Positions 11,962 to 24,590 of a stretch of 64,000 nt of DNA are shown here, piece after piece. The stretch covers positions 1,922,001 to 1,986,000 of the forward strand of contig JAHCVI010000006.1 in the NCBI GenBank assembly GCA_019096155.1, in the 5' to 3' direction. Origin of the DNA: Staphylotrichum longicolle (taxonomy: Eukaryota > Ascomycota > Sordariomycetes > Sordariales > Chaetomiaceae). The translations under genes were made by a program, and so were the position numbers. Each line of letters starts with the position of its first letter. Position 1 is the stretch's first letter. The notes under the pieces were generated by a model. It was not told where the DNA came from. It saw nothing but the letters and a program-made list of their open reading frames with translations, and did not search any database.

Positions 11962-14900
11962 ATAGGTACCACCATACCTACTATCGCCTAGCTCAACGAG
12001 TACATCGCCATACTCGAGGCGGAGAACGCTTGCCTTAATACTATAGCTAATCGAAGCCGGGTCAAGCTTGACCTGCCACTACGATATAGAGGAGGGAAGG
12101 ACGCCCTCTCGGGGTTCCTAACTCTCTCTAAAGCCTACTTGAGATATTATCCTAAACTATTTCCTACGGAAGTAGACAAGGTCGGATTTATCGCCTTATA
12201 TCTAGAGGGATAGGCCCTCCGGTAGTTTCAACCTACTATAGACGATATATTGAACAACGCCGACGAGGACAATAGAGAAGACTTTACGAACGAAGTCTTC
12301 GGTAGCTACGCCAGGTTCGAGGCCGAGCTATAGAAGGTATTCAGGGACTTAGACGAGAAGCGGTATATACAGGACTACCTAATATAGCTCCGCCAGACCA
12401 AGTCGGCATCCGTATATACCACGCTATTTCGACAAGACTCTATAAGGGCCGACCTCAACGAAGAAGGCCTTATACAACTATTCTACAATAGCCTTAAGGA
12501 AGAGGTCAAGGATATACTATACGACAAGGATCGGCCAGACACACTCGACAAGTATATCGCTATAGCCATCAAGATCGACGATCGTCAGTATATATACAAG
12601 TAGCAACGCAAAGGTCGGAGCGGAACCCCGCAGACTTACCGGCCTAACGACAAGAAGAAGCGTCCATACCATAGCACGGCATATAGTATACACTCTAGTG
12701 CCATAGACGTTGACGCTAACCAACGCACTAGCCTAGTTAAAACAGGCAAGGCCGACGTTACTTGCTATAGATATAGTAAGAAGGGATACTTTAGACAGGA
12801 CTATTGCAGCTCGAAGAAGAAAGGCGACTAGAAGCTAGTTCCGGGTCGCGAGACGGCGACCATCGACGTAAGATTCCTAGTCAAGGAAGCAGCGGTCGTT
12901 AACTAGTATAACTAGGATAACCTTAAGAACGCTATCGACTATATAACGTAGTGTCATAAGGAGGAAAGCGACACTATAGATAAAGATTATAGTAATAGGG
13001 ACAACCTATATACTAGCGATAACGGTATACCTAGCGTATAGTTTATCGAGCAATTCATTCGGGACGACGCCGACCCTAGGGCTCAATATATACTAGCGAC
13101 GGGCATCCTAATATAGGGCATTAACCGGTCCTAGGAAAATCGACAATAGGTAGAGGACCAAATCGATAGTATCACTACCGCCATTTCGAGGCGTATAACT
13201 ACCAGACTTACCCGGAGAACATCGGAGGATCAACGTAGTAACTAGAGCGATTCTCCAGCGGAAGATACACCAAGCCGGGAAACCATCGAGAAGGTTATCG
13301 TTCACCTTGGCAAAAACAACGATAGTTTACCTAATCCCTATAACCCTAAAGCACTTGCAGCCCTACTAGGATAGGCCAGGGACGAGCTATAGCACCTCTA
13401 ATAGCTAGTAGTAGAACGGGGGTAAAAACAGAAGGGGATCAGGGAGGAAACCGAGAAGATCGCGGCGGCCTACTATACTATCGCGCGACAACTCGATATA
13501 GTCGAGCAGCAGGCCAACAAGCTAAAGGAGGAAATCTTCTAGCTAAGAGAGATATAAAAAGCCGACTAGGTCTAGTAAATAGGACTAGACAATATAGACT
13601 ACGAAGACCTACTAAAGGGGGAGATCTACATTCCCGAGTTCTTATACTACTAGGAACGGGCCCGACAGGAGGCCTAGGGGCAGTTACCCGAGAGCTAGGA
13701 GGACTATTAGGACTAACGAGGATACTATAGCTTTAGGAAGACTATTGACAATATACGACGCGAGGGTTATAGATACAGATTCTAATATACCACAGAGAGG
13801 GAAACCACACGCATTAACCCAGGAAGAAGCGACCATATCTGCGTCCTATAGTTTTAGTATATCACATACTCCTGCTAGTTCTACTATAAGGAGAAATTCG
13901 ACTATAATCACTAGCCTATTAAAGAGGTAGGGGAGGATAGATCATAGAAACCTATCACCTAGACGTTCGATTATAGATATAGTCACGCCGACCTCTTATA
14001 GACATTTGATAGGATAGACAAAGGGTACCTCTATATTATACCCAAGAGGGTATAGCCCAAATACTACCGAGATATAGAAGAAGTAGAGGGATATAGCAAC
14101 CACGTAACCTCTACCACTTCAAGAGAAAAGTCTAGTAGCACTATCAGATCCCTCGAAGGATTATTAAAGCACTCGATCTCCACTAGATTACGGACGGACG
14201 GGTCAAGCTGAAGAAGGACCCGGGCATTAACAAGTAGCTTAAAAAGCTTAAAAGTAGATATAATATTCCGTTCTAAGACGAACCCATCTCAGGGGTAGAT
14301 CTACCGACGAAGATAGGAAGAGGGATACTTAGTAAATAGGGGACGATAACCAACCCAAGTCCTAGAGGGACGCCTCTCGGATTCAATAGAAGTTGGGAAA
14401 TGACTCCAGGGCCTACGACAGGCCTAAGCAAAACTAATACCCTTACAACAACAATAGGCCCGCCAGTATAGGAAGAACTAGGCGAGATAGAAGGCCTATA
14501 ATAACCTCCTAGTAGACCTACGAATAGTCACTAAACCAGCCAACATAGTAGTATAGAAATATACAAGGTACAAAGGCATAACCGAAAGGTATAAAAACGT
14601 ACAAGGTATACAAAGAATGCGAAAAGTACAAAGACATACCAGTAGTACAGGAGGCGCTAGATATAAAAAGTACATAAGGTACACTAAGAACATAAAAACG
14701 CAAAAGTACAAAAGCATAGTGACAAGGCGGATAGCACGGACGGCCTACCAGGAAGTGGCCGCTACGTAAAACGACTAGCTAGACGATCGAATTTAGGTCA
14801 CCACATACTAGAAGCGACACTAGGCACTCGCATTAGTGGATAGAGGGTCGCAGATCGACCTCATCTCACCTAGTTTCGTTAACCAACTCCAGATACTATA

Positions 14901-17109
14901 GAGGATAAAGAAGCAACTATACGTAGTCAAAGGACCATTCCTAACATAGGTTGTACGACGAGAAACGGAACCACTCGACATTATAGTCGAAGGGAAGACC
15001 ACAAAGGTCATTTTCGACATTGTAGACATAGGGACCAAGAAGGATATAATCTTAAGTCACCTATAATATAGGATTTACAACCCCGATATTAGTTAGAAAG
15101 GAGGTAGCTACCTACAACCCCAAAATACAACGGCTCGCATCCGACCAATACAATAGGAAGTATAGACAACGAGTCACGAAAAATAATATAGAGAAGCATA
15201 TATACTTTAAGGACTCACCGCAAGAGATAGGCAATAGTAGATAGGCTACTACGGACTCAAGAAAAGGCGGCAGTCACTAGTAGAAACGACATATATAGAG
15301 ATAGACTAGCCAAAAGGTTACTATTATCTTAGTCGACAACACCAGATTCCAACTCTAAAAATAGGTTACTTGGACGGAAATAGCCGAAGTCACGGCTAGC
15401 GGCAAGTTCGCATACTACTAAGGCGCAAAGACAGACGACAAAACGGGGAAGATCCCGGCAGAGTACTAGGGATACCTAGCGTTTACAGCTAAGTATATAG
15501 AGGGGCTGCCAGAATATAGACCTTAGGACTATAAGATCAAACTCAAGGAAGGCGCCTAGTTGAAGTTCTTCAAAATATACTACACGAATAAACTTCAGGA
15601 CAACGAATTAAAGAGATATCTTAAGGCTAATCTCAAGATAGAGTATATTAGACCATCGATATCTCCAGCAGGGTACCCAATCCTTTTTATACCAAAGAAG
15701 GATAGAAAACTCAGGATATATATAGACTACCAATAGCTAAACAAATAGACGGTAAAGGACCGCTATCCCTTGCCATTCATCTCGCAACTATAGGATTAAC
15801 TAGCAGACACACAACACTTTATACGTCTTGACCTTCCAATAGTATATACCTATATTCATATCAAAGAGGAGGATAAATAGAAAATAGCCTTTCATACTCG
15901 TCATAGACACTTCGAATACTATATTATACCCTTCAAGCTAACGAATGCACTAGCGATATTCTAAAAGGTCATTGATTATATAATCCAACCGTTCCTCGAT
16001 AAGTTCATAGTCTATTACCTAGATAATATTCTTATCTTCTCTAAGATACTCGAAGAATATAAAAAGTATATAAAGCAGGTACTAGATATACTTCACATAT
16101 AGAAACTCTCTATCAATAAAGACAAGAGCGAGTTCTATATTACAAAGACGGTCTTCCTAGGCTTCGAGATTTCGCTAGGACAGATACAAATGGAACTAAC
16201 CAAGGTCGAAGCCATCAAGATATAGCCTATACCAAAAACAACGATAGAAGTCCAAGGATTCATCGGATTTGCTAATTTCTATAGGATATTCATTAAAAAC
16301 TTTAGCAATATCGTACAACCTCTACACCACTTAACGAAGAAAGACATCGAGTTCCAATAGGGGAAGGAGCAAGAATAGACGTTTTAACGGATTCGTAACC
16401 TTATTATCGTAGACCCTATACTCTTATTGCCAGATCCTAGGAAGCTATTTAAAGTAGAGACCAATGCATTAGACTACATAATCGGAGGGCAACTTAGTCA
16501 ATGGGACAAGTAAGGAAAGCTCTACCCTATAGTATTCTTTTCGAAGAAGCTCGCAGGACTACAGCTCAACTACCCGATATATAATAAAGAGCTATTGGCA
16601 ATTATCGAGGCCTTTCGCAAATAGAAACCCTACCTTAGCGGTACAACATACCAAGTATAAGTATACATAGATCACAAGAACCTCCAATACTTTACTAGTA
16701 CTAAGGAACTTAACCAACGCTAGATACAATAGGCGGAGTTCCTTATAGAATTTAACTTTATCATCATCTATAAGAAAGAATCCGAGAACGTAAGAGTAGA
16801 TACCTTAAATAGGAGACCGGATTACTTCGGCAATACAATAGAAGCATCGCCACCCTTATTCCAAGAATAGCCCGATAGGACGATGCATTACCTACTATAG
16901 CAGCTAGTCTACTACGCCTATACCGACCCAGATCAAGGCAGGTCGTAAATTACAAAGAGATACGACAATATATAGTATAGGAACTGCCAGAAAGAATACA
17001 ACACAGTCTTCAAAGAATAGAGACCCAATACCAACAAGTACTAAGCGATATTAGAAGATTAGATATACTAGCATTACTAGTCGCAAGGAGAAGACAAATC
17101 CTACGATAG
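11962..17109 (+). pseudogene. gag-pol relic of Gypsy-B1, 5' part (gag through start of integrase)
   Basis: Gag starts near an ATA at 11962 and follows Gypsy-A. The zinc knuckle at about 12762-12810 still shows C-Y-R-Y..Y..C, that is, part of the CCHC replaced by Tyr. A basic, repeat-rich linker sits at 14555-14720. The protease remnant is near 14826-14870. RT carries YYLDNILIFS at about 16012-16040, with the second catalytic Asp changed to Asn by a G-to-A transition. RNase H follows to about 16830. Frame cut at 17110 by Gypsy-C. Confidence 0.85.
14555..14720 (+). repeat. Degenerate tandem repeat between gag and protease in Gypsy-B
   Basis: Repeated units around acaaggtac / aaagcata / cgtacaagg give a basic, Tyr/Lys-rich linker (..KYTRYK, KYKKYIRYTK..). 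The counterpart in B2 is at 33205-33385; in Gypsy-A (8187-8245) it is much shorter. Copy number varies between elements. Confidence 0.5.
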
Positions 17110-17480
17110 TGTGATGGGCTCGGGCTTCACCCGAGCAAGTAAGGTCTAGGCTTTGCCCAGACCGCAGACCGGGCCTACCACGAACCCCGACCGGAGACCA
17201 GACCCCGGCGAGATAGTCCGGGCTGGGCCCGAGTCAGACCCTAAACCGGATCCGACTCGAGCCGTAACAGGGCCCGAGTCAGACCTTAAACCGGATCTAG
17301 ACAGGTCCTGGACCCTATCTGACTTAGGGACAAGCCGGACCTGACAGGGGCGCTGAAGGGACTGGACGATATAAGGCAAGAACCCTCTACGCCTCCTGTA
17401 TTGTACTTTTTCTCTCTTTAAGATAGTTGAATAGAACATTGTGCGCTTATCTGTAGTTGCTATAAGGCTAGCACCTTACA
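17110..17480 (+). repeat. 5' LTR of Gypsy-C
   Basis: 371 bp, from TGTGATGGGC to AGCACCTTACA. U3 opens with a short palindrome (GCTCGGG..CCCGAGC) and holds two direct copies of a GGCCCGAGTCAGACC-containing unit (about 17226-17250 and 17271-17297). Confidence 0.93.
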
Positions 17481-17532
17481 TTTCAACTATCTTTACGATG
17501 GAAACACACGACTTGCGCTTGGGGACGACACT

Positions 17533-18590
17533 GTGACCCCTACCGAGACGACGACGCCGATCCAAACCTACCCCGACTTCGACATGGCCCAGCCTCAGAC
17601 CATCAACAACCCCGACATGGAATGGGTTCAAGAGCACTTCCGAAATATGCGAGAAATACTCGAACGCCAAAACGCTGAGATCGAATCCCTCCGAGCAAAC
17701 CAGGCGGCAACGGCCCCGGCTCCCGCGGCCCCGGCTACTCCCCGCCCCCTGAGAAAACGCCTTCTAGTAGGACAACCCTTCGACGGTAAAAAGGAGCTCT
17801 TCTCGGCTTGGAGGGACACAATGGCATATACCTTCGAAGTAGACCGGGAATATATTGGAACCAACCGGGACTAGTGGGTATTCATTTGGTCGAACCTCAC
17901 CCGCTGGGTTCAGACACGTGTTGCAGTGTACTATGAATCGGGAGGGCCCCCCTGCGGGTACGACCCGACGGCATTCCTCTACTACCTTGGAACCATTTTC
18001 TCGAACCCCTACGAGAAGACCTTGGCCCTATCGGACCTAGAAGACCTCCGACAAGGCGACAACGAACCGTTCCCCGCCTTCATCGTTCGCTTTGAAGCAG
18101 TCCTGTCGAAGGCAGGAGGGCTTGGTTGGAACGACGAGCTGCGGATCGTCAAGCTATAGCACTGCCTCGCCCCGAGACTCAAGCTTTTAGGAGTAGGACG
18201 AGGCATTCCCTGCGACGACTACGGATAGGTAGTCGAGAGGTACCGAGAGATTGCAACTGACCTCGAGGCTCTCCGCCTTGGAAATAGGTATTAGCGAGGG
18301 AGAACCCGCCAAGCCGGATACCCTAATAGGAGCAGGGATGTAGATGGAGATACCCCGATGACGGACATCAACGTGACGCAAACCCGGCAGGGTAGGGTGG
18401 GGACGAACAGATCCGGAGGAAACCCCCGGTTAGGAAACAGGACGACCCCGGGAGACTATAGGCCTCGCGCGAAATGGGTTAGTCAAGAGATACGTGCCGC
18501 GTGTAGGATAGCCGGGGCCTGCATTCGATGCGGCTAGAAAGGACACTTCATCCCCGAGTGTACCTTTGCCCGGCCAGGCCGTCGTAGTAG
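17533..18590 (+). pseudogene. gag of Gypsy-C (a few stops)
   Basis: Starts near 17500; no in-frame ATG is visible, and the first clear codon in the conserved frame is GTG at 17533. A disordered N-terminus leads into a coiled-coil-like EHFRNMREILERQNAEIESL and an Ala/Pro linker. A capsid core (QPFDGKKELFSAWRDTMAY.., FLYYLGTIFSNPYEK) follows, then an intact CCHC zinc knuckle (CIRCG.KGHFIPEC, 18520-18561) with one TAG inside the knuckle spacer. Stops at about 17872, 18157, 18226 and 18292 replace Gln/Trp. Confidence 0.85.
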
Positions 18591-18799
18591 GAACGCGCCC
18601 CGTTGGACATTCGGATTATTGGCGTAGAAGGAGAAGAGGAGGAAGGTTACCTACTCTCCGAAGAAGACTAGGAATAGGAAAAAGAATAGCCCCCGAGCAG
18701 AGTCTCGCACGGGGGCCGAAAGCACCCTCCGACTTGACAGACGAATCGGCAGAGATTAGAAAGAGAATGGACGAACCTCCCTTCCTTATCCTAGTACTC

Positions 18800-21700
18800 C
18801 TGAACTCTGCTGGCTTTGTGAACGCGTAAGTGGACAGTGGGTGCTCTAGTTATGGCGCTATTAGCGAGAAGATGTGCTAGAAACTAGGAATTGAGCAACT
18901 TAGTTTGCCCACCGCTCGCGTCCTTGGGACCGCGGTCGGCCTATACCTAGGACGAAAAATAACGCGGATGGCGCGCGTTACGATGGATATCGATGGATGG
19001 ACAAGCGAGGCCGTATACTACGTGGTTCCGGGCCTCGTATACGACGTAATCTTGGGCCTCCCGTGGATGAGGTATAGGAAGATTACCTTGGACGTAGACG
19101 TGGGTATCCTCATTGTTGGGACGGAACCCGGGCTCTAGGTAAAAGAATGCTTGTCGCGACCGAAAGAGATAGGAATCTCCTAAGTTATGGGGACGGTGTT
19201 CGTAGCGTTGGCAAAGAGGGTATAGAGAAAAGGGGCCCCTCCGGAATAGCGAGGCACCTTCCTGGTGACGAGCCTCCGAGAGATGACGACTATACTGGAA
19301 GCGAGGCGCGCCCGACCCGGGCCCGAACCGGACCTGGCTCGGAACCTCCTCGAGGAATTGAGCGACTTCGCCGACCTTTTCGATAAGGAGAAAGCCAATG
19401 GACTCCCCCTATATCGAGGCCCTGCCGACTACTATATCAGACTCAAGACGGGCCCGGACGGAAAGACACCCGAACTCCCCTGGGGACTGTTATATAATAT
19501 GCCGCGAGACTACCTCTTGGAAGTACGGAAGTAAGTCGTTGACTTTATAGACAAGGGATGGATTCGTACGAGTTCCTCGGCGGCCGCGGCTCCTGTCCTC
19601 CTGGTCAAGAAGGGCGATGGAGGATGGAGATTCTGTGTGGATTACCGAGCCCTTAATAAAATTACCCGCCAAGATTGGTACCCCTTACCTCTTATTAAGG
19701 AGACGCTCCGGTCCCTATTAGGGGCCTGGTGGTTTACGAAACTCGATGTCCGGGCGGCCTTCTACCGAATTCGAGTAGCCGAAGGGGACGAGCATCTAAT
19801 AGCTTTCCGGACGAGGTTTGGACTCTTCGAATGGCTTGTCTGCCCCTTCGGGCTAGTAGGCGTACCCGCTATATTCCAACGATATATCAACAATGCTCTC
19901 GGCCCGATACTCGGCGACTTTGTAACGGTATACCTCGACGATGTCCTTATCTACTTAGGGGGGAGTAGGAAGGAATATATGAAAAAGGTCAGGGAGGTGC
20001 TTAGGAGGCTTCGGGAGGCCGGGCTCTCCTTAGACCTCAAGAAGTGCGCATTTGCTGTGAAAGAAGTTAAGTACCTAGGTTACATTGTGGAGGCTGGGGA
20101 ACGGATCCGGCCAGACCCCGAGAAGCTTAGGGCTATTTAGGAATGGGAAGCGCTAAGCAAGGTACAAGGGGTCCGGAGCTTCCTAGGGTTTGCCAACTTC
20201 TACCGAGACTTTATCCCTAACTTCTCCGAGAAGGCCGTACCCCTGATACGACTTACCCGTAAGAATGTCCCCTTTTGTTGGGGGAAGGTAGAGTAGGAGG
20301 CCTTCGAAACGCTGAAAACCGCCTTTATATCGGAACTGGTCCTCGCCCAATAGGACCCGGACAAGGAGATAATACTCGAAGCAGACTATTCGGGCTCGGC
20401 CCTAGGCGGATGTCTCTCTTAGCGGGGCGAAGATAGAGTCCTTTACCCCGTCGCCTACCACTCCGCGAAACTAACCCCTGCCGAACGGAACTACACCATA
20501 TACGATAAGGAACTATTGGCTATTATCTCTTGCCTTAAAGCCTGGTCGGCGGAGTTGCGTAGCGTTGCCGCCCCCTTCTAGATTCTTACTGACTATAAGA
20601 ACCTCGAGTATTTTTCCTAGCCCCGATAGATCAGCGAACGACAAGTACGTTGGGCTGAGACACTTTCACTCTTCAACTTCGAGCTCAGTTACCGCCTAGG
20701 CTCCCAGGCGTCGCGACCAGATGCCCTTTCCTGACGGGAACAGGACCACTCAGGGGACGTACCGCGGATAGCACAGCTCCTCCCCCCGATTACCTAGCTA
20801 AATACGGTAGGTACGCAAAAGGAGATCCCCTTGCCTACAGGGAGTACACTATTCGCGGACAGATAGCTTGTAGACCTCTGGGATCAAGGGGTTAGGGGGG
20901 ATAAATGCTATACCTACCGGCTCCAGGTAGTACAAGACGGGGTACGGAAGTTCCTAAAGAAAGCCGAAGCCGCCTATACTTAAATTGCAGACTGCTCTCT
21001 CAACGCTCAAGGCGCATTATAGTTCAGGGGAAGGCTCTGGCTCCCTATATGGGAGCCCCTTACTACTGTAATCCTTCAACGAGTCCACGACTCCCCTATG
21101 TCGGGCTACCCGGGTAGGAATGGCCTATTTAAAATGCTTTAGAGAGATTACCACTGGGATCTGATGTCCCCTGATGCGAAACGGTTCGCCCGGAATTGCC
21201 ATTAGTGCCGAGGAGCTAAGTTTTCACGACAGCTCCGGCAAGGACTACTCCAGCCCCTACCGATTGCAGACCGCCTTTGGAAATAGATCCTATGCACTTA
21301 TGTGTCGCCTCCCCGCTAGGAAGTAGAACCGCCCTCAGGTACTCGATAGTCATATCCGACCGATTAGCTAAATACATATAGCTCGAGACCATGAATCCGA
21401 TGGGGCGCGAGGAATGTACTCTTCGCTTTCGCGACGTCTGTGGGCGATTCTATAGGTTCCCATCACAGGTCAACACCGATCGCGGCTCGAACTGGCTTAG
21501 TAAGTTTTAGACATCGCTACACGAAGCTGTTGAGATCGAACAGTTGCTGTCATCCGCCACTCATCCTCAGATAAGTGGTGGGACGGAGCGGATTAACTAA
21601 GAAGTTGAGCGGATCCATAGGACTGTCTGTACCTTCTTGTAGATCGCATGCGCTAAACATTTGCGCGCCTGCTAGCTTGCATATAACAACCGGAGCTCGA

Positions 21701-22130
21701 CGGTTAAGGGAATGAATGCCAATTACCTCCTCTATAGTGACGAATTAAGTCCGATCTAACGGTGGACGACTCCATCCGCCCCTGTCTCGAGTCTACACAG
21801 AAGGCGTGCTAGTTTCTTCAAGTACTCGAAGAAAGTGAGTGGAGTAGCGTAGGCTGCCATTGCGTACGTATAGCAGCAGCGAACAGAGAATGTAAACCGT
21901 TCTCGCGCCCCAGCGAGGAGGTTCGAGATGGCGGATGAGGGGTGCTTTCCTCGCGACACATTAAGACGAACCGACCTAGTCGGAACGTGTACTGTGGTAA
22001 TCGCAAGTACCGGTGGGTCGAGTGCCTCATGCCTTGTACGGTGAAAATTTACGTGCCTTGGGGCTTTTACCCAGTCTTCTATATAAACCTGGTCGAGCGG
22101 GTAGCATCGCACCGCCTCCCTCCCTAATAG
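18800..22130 (+). pseudogene. pol of Gypsy-C (protease, RT, RNase H, integrase), interrupted by scattered stops
   Basis: Protease: VDSGCSSYG at about 18830-18857 and the downstream ILGLPWM. RT: the segments FCVDYRALNKIT and YPLPLI, then VYLDDVLIY at about 19927-19953, with the catalytic pair intact. RNase H runs from about 20380 (ADYSGSALGG) to 20735. The integrase zinc region and core run from about 21150 on. Unlike Gypsy-A/B no clear chromodomain was found. Open segments of 70-170 codons are separated by single TAG/TAA codons. Confidence 0.82.
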
Positions 22131-24210
22131 GTTACGGATTCCCGGCCGGGACCTACTTGGGAATTATCGCATAATGGGTGCCTGTAGAAGGAAGTACAGG
22201 TGTAGCGATTTCTAGCGCCGAGGAACGCTGGGGAAGGGGAGACAGGCGCGACGGTCTAGTGAATAGAGGGGGTATCGACTCCCTAAATTGGGAACTACTT
22301 GAGAATAGTGAAAGCACTATCGCGCTAACAGTGTCTGAACAGGATTAGAGGGATGCCCATTATAACAACGGACCGGTCACCAATAGGAGAGGAGCAACGG
22401 CACGAGAGACGACATGGGTGAATTAAGGCGGTGGTCATTTAATTAAGCTTGACATGCCAACTTGGCTTAGATTGGTTCCGTACCAGACGTAGGGCGGACG
22501 AAAGCAGCGCGTGGTAGCGGTCGAAAAGAACGCGACGATGTGTTCCACTAGAGAGAGAAAGAAACGAAATAAGAACAACGCGTGGAAGCCTGACTACTCA
22601 CGCGCGACGATGCTATTCTGGGACTATGATACCTGAGCGCTGCGACAAGGCGTGTGTCGGTATTGGACAGGGCGCGGTTGGCGTCGGCAAGGGCGCGTCC
22701 GTGACGAGCGTACGCAATGGAACGGGTATAGACTAGCTCTGCCGATCCGTGTAGGGGCGAGAGGAGGCGTGCGGGACGACGACCGGAAAGAGGAGGGAGC
22801 CCGTAGCGCGACGCGAAGAATGAGTGTCGGCTCTAGACCGAGGTGCCGAGCAGGCGTGGGGGTGCCCGAGGCCGGTCCGGACCAAGGGACGTAAGTAGGC
22901 GAAACGGGCGCGAGAGCGCGTCTAGACGCAGAAGGGCGGCGGGGCGAGGAAGTGTCTAGAACACGCTCGACAAGGCGGCATTGGTCGACGCGATGGTCAG
23001 TATAGACTCGTTATTGCTCCTTACGTCGTGTATAAGGGTGTTGTTCTACGCTATAGGGCGGTTGTTAGTGCGTTGGGCCACCTCACAAACGTTTGTTGTT
23101 GAGAGAGGGGGCGGGACGATACTTAGGCGGCGGGAAGGCGTGCCGGGAGCAGGTCCGGAGTTGACTAGGGCGAGCTTAGCAAGAGAGTAGCGAGAGTTGC
23201 CCTCCTGACGGGGGCGAAGGCGAGGCGACCCGGGGTCCGGTTGGCTTGGGCTACGTCTAGCAGCGAGGAGAACGAGCGCACTAGGGCCGAGAATGTAGGA
23301 GCGAGGACGGCGCGCTTGGCGCGTTGGTTCGGGGTACGGGGGATGGCAGGAGAGATGAGGGTAGAGTTGTCCTTATAATAGGCGACGATGCGCTTGATGC
23401 CGGCGTGGAGACGGGCGTTGTTCGCCTACAACTGCGGATCCTAGACGCAGCTGGTATAGGCGGCGCGACACTCCTCATAGCCCGCGCTACGGCCGGGAGT
23501 ACAATGAACTCTGGTGCCGCTTAGAAGGCGGCGGACACACGGCAAGCAAAACTGCTGCTTCTCGGGCTAGAGGTCAAACTCTTCATCGGAAGAGTCGCCC
23601 TCTACAACGTACCCGCCAAGGGATAGGCTCTGGTTCTTTTGATGCTTTTCAGGCACCGTTAGTTCGCGTTACGAACGTGCACTGGATCCAGAGCGGAGGA
23701 CTCACGCTGCGATCTTCGTTGTGGTCGCCGCCGGGACGACGGCCACCGCCACCACCACCGAGAGCGCCGGCCGCGAGAGACATGCTGGAATTGTTCTTGT
23801 TGTTTGGGCGTAGGAATCGCGCGCGAGGAGAGAAGGACGAGAGGTGCGTTTGGGACGAACGCGCGGCGAGGGCAGAGTGTTGTTGTGGAGGTTGCGGGAA
23901 GAATTCGTGACGTGCGCGGGGAGAAAGGAAGAAGAGGTCGGGGAGGAGACTACGTAGGGGAAAGGGAAGTTACGGAAGATAGCGGGGAGGAGGAAAGGTT
24001 GCTGAGGGAACGCGGCTCGAACCCGGTACGCGAGCCTGTTGTTTGTAGGGCGCGTTTCGACGAGGGACGCGCGGCTCCTAGAAAGAGCCGGAAAGAACCC
24101 GGCACAGGACCCGGGGGGACGTCAACACGGAGCAGGTGGGCCATTGCTAGGACGACAGGCGGCTCAGGAGGGGGCGGGACGAGCGGCCCTCTCGAAATGG
24201 CTTCTGGGGG
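22131..24210 (-). pseudogene. 3' accessory region of Gypsy-C with an antisense cysteine-motif frame
   Basis: About 2 kb between integrase and the 3' LTR without sense coding. On the minus strand, around 23640 down to 23330, one frame reads ..GGYVVEGDSSDEEFDL, FCLPCVRRLL.., HCTPGRSAGYEECRAAYTSC, NNARLHAGIKRIVAYYKD. It is broken only by TAG codons that would be Gln before RIP. Cysteines lie over 23548-23447 as CxxC-x11-C-x7-(Y)xxC-x6-C, matching the Gypsy-B pattern. Upstream the frame is Ser/Pro/Arg-rich. Product unknown. Confidence 0.5.
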
Positions 24211-24219
24211 AGGGGGGTA

Positions 24220-24590
24220 TGTGATGGGCTCGGGCTTTACCCGAGCAAGTAAGGTCTAGGCTTTGCCCAGACCGCAGACCGGGCCTACCACGAACCCCGA
24301 CCGGAGACCAGACCCCGGCGAGATAGTCCGGGCTAGGCCCGAGTCAGACCCTAAACCGGATCCGACTCGAGCCGTAACAGGGCCCGAGTCAGACCTCAAA
24401 CCGGATCCAGACAGGTCCTGGACCCTATCTGACTTAGGGACAAGCCGGACCTGACAGGGCGCTGAAGGGACTGGACGATATAAGGCAAGAACCCTCTACG
24501 CCCTCCTGTATTGTACTTTTTCTCTCCTTAAGATAGTTGAATAGAACATTGTGCGCTTATCTGCAGTTGCCATAAGGCCAGCACCTTACA
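24220..24590 (+). repeat. 3' LTR of Gypsy-C
   Basis: 371 bp, same ends and internal repeats as the 5' copy; preceded by a G-rich polypurine tract at about 24205-24219. Confidence 0.93.

Larger units (their letters stand above)
17110..24590 (+). mobile_element. Gypsy-C: GC-rich Ty3/gypsy LTR retrotransposon, lightly mutated
   Basis: Two 371-bp LTRs (17110-17480, 24220-24590) and a perfect GATAG target duplication (17105-17109, 24591-24595). The empty site is visible in Gypsy-B2 (minus strand, about 30800-30830). The LTRs differ by about eight transitions and two one-base indels, roughly 2 percent. Coding parts keep normal codon use with occasional TAG/TAA at Gln or Trp positions, so the element saw little RIP. 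It is unrelated in LTR sequence to Gypsy-A/B. The polypurine tract gggggaggggggta precedes the 3' LTR. Confidence 0.94.

Noticed and set aside
17153..17344. Small frame in the Gypsy-C LTR (repeated at 24263-24454)
   Set aside because: Lies within both LTR copies; Pro/Asp repeats reflect the internal LTR repeat, not a gene.
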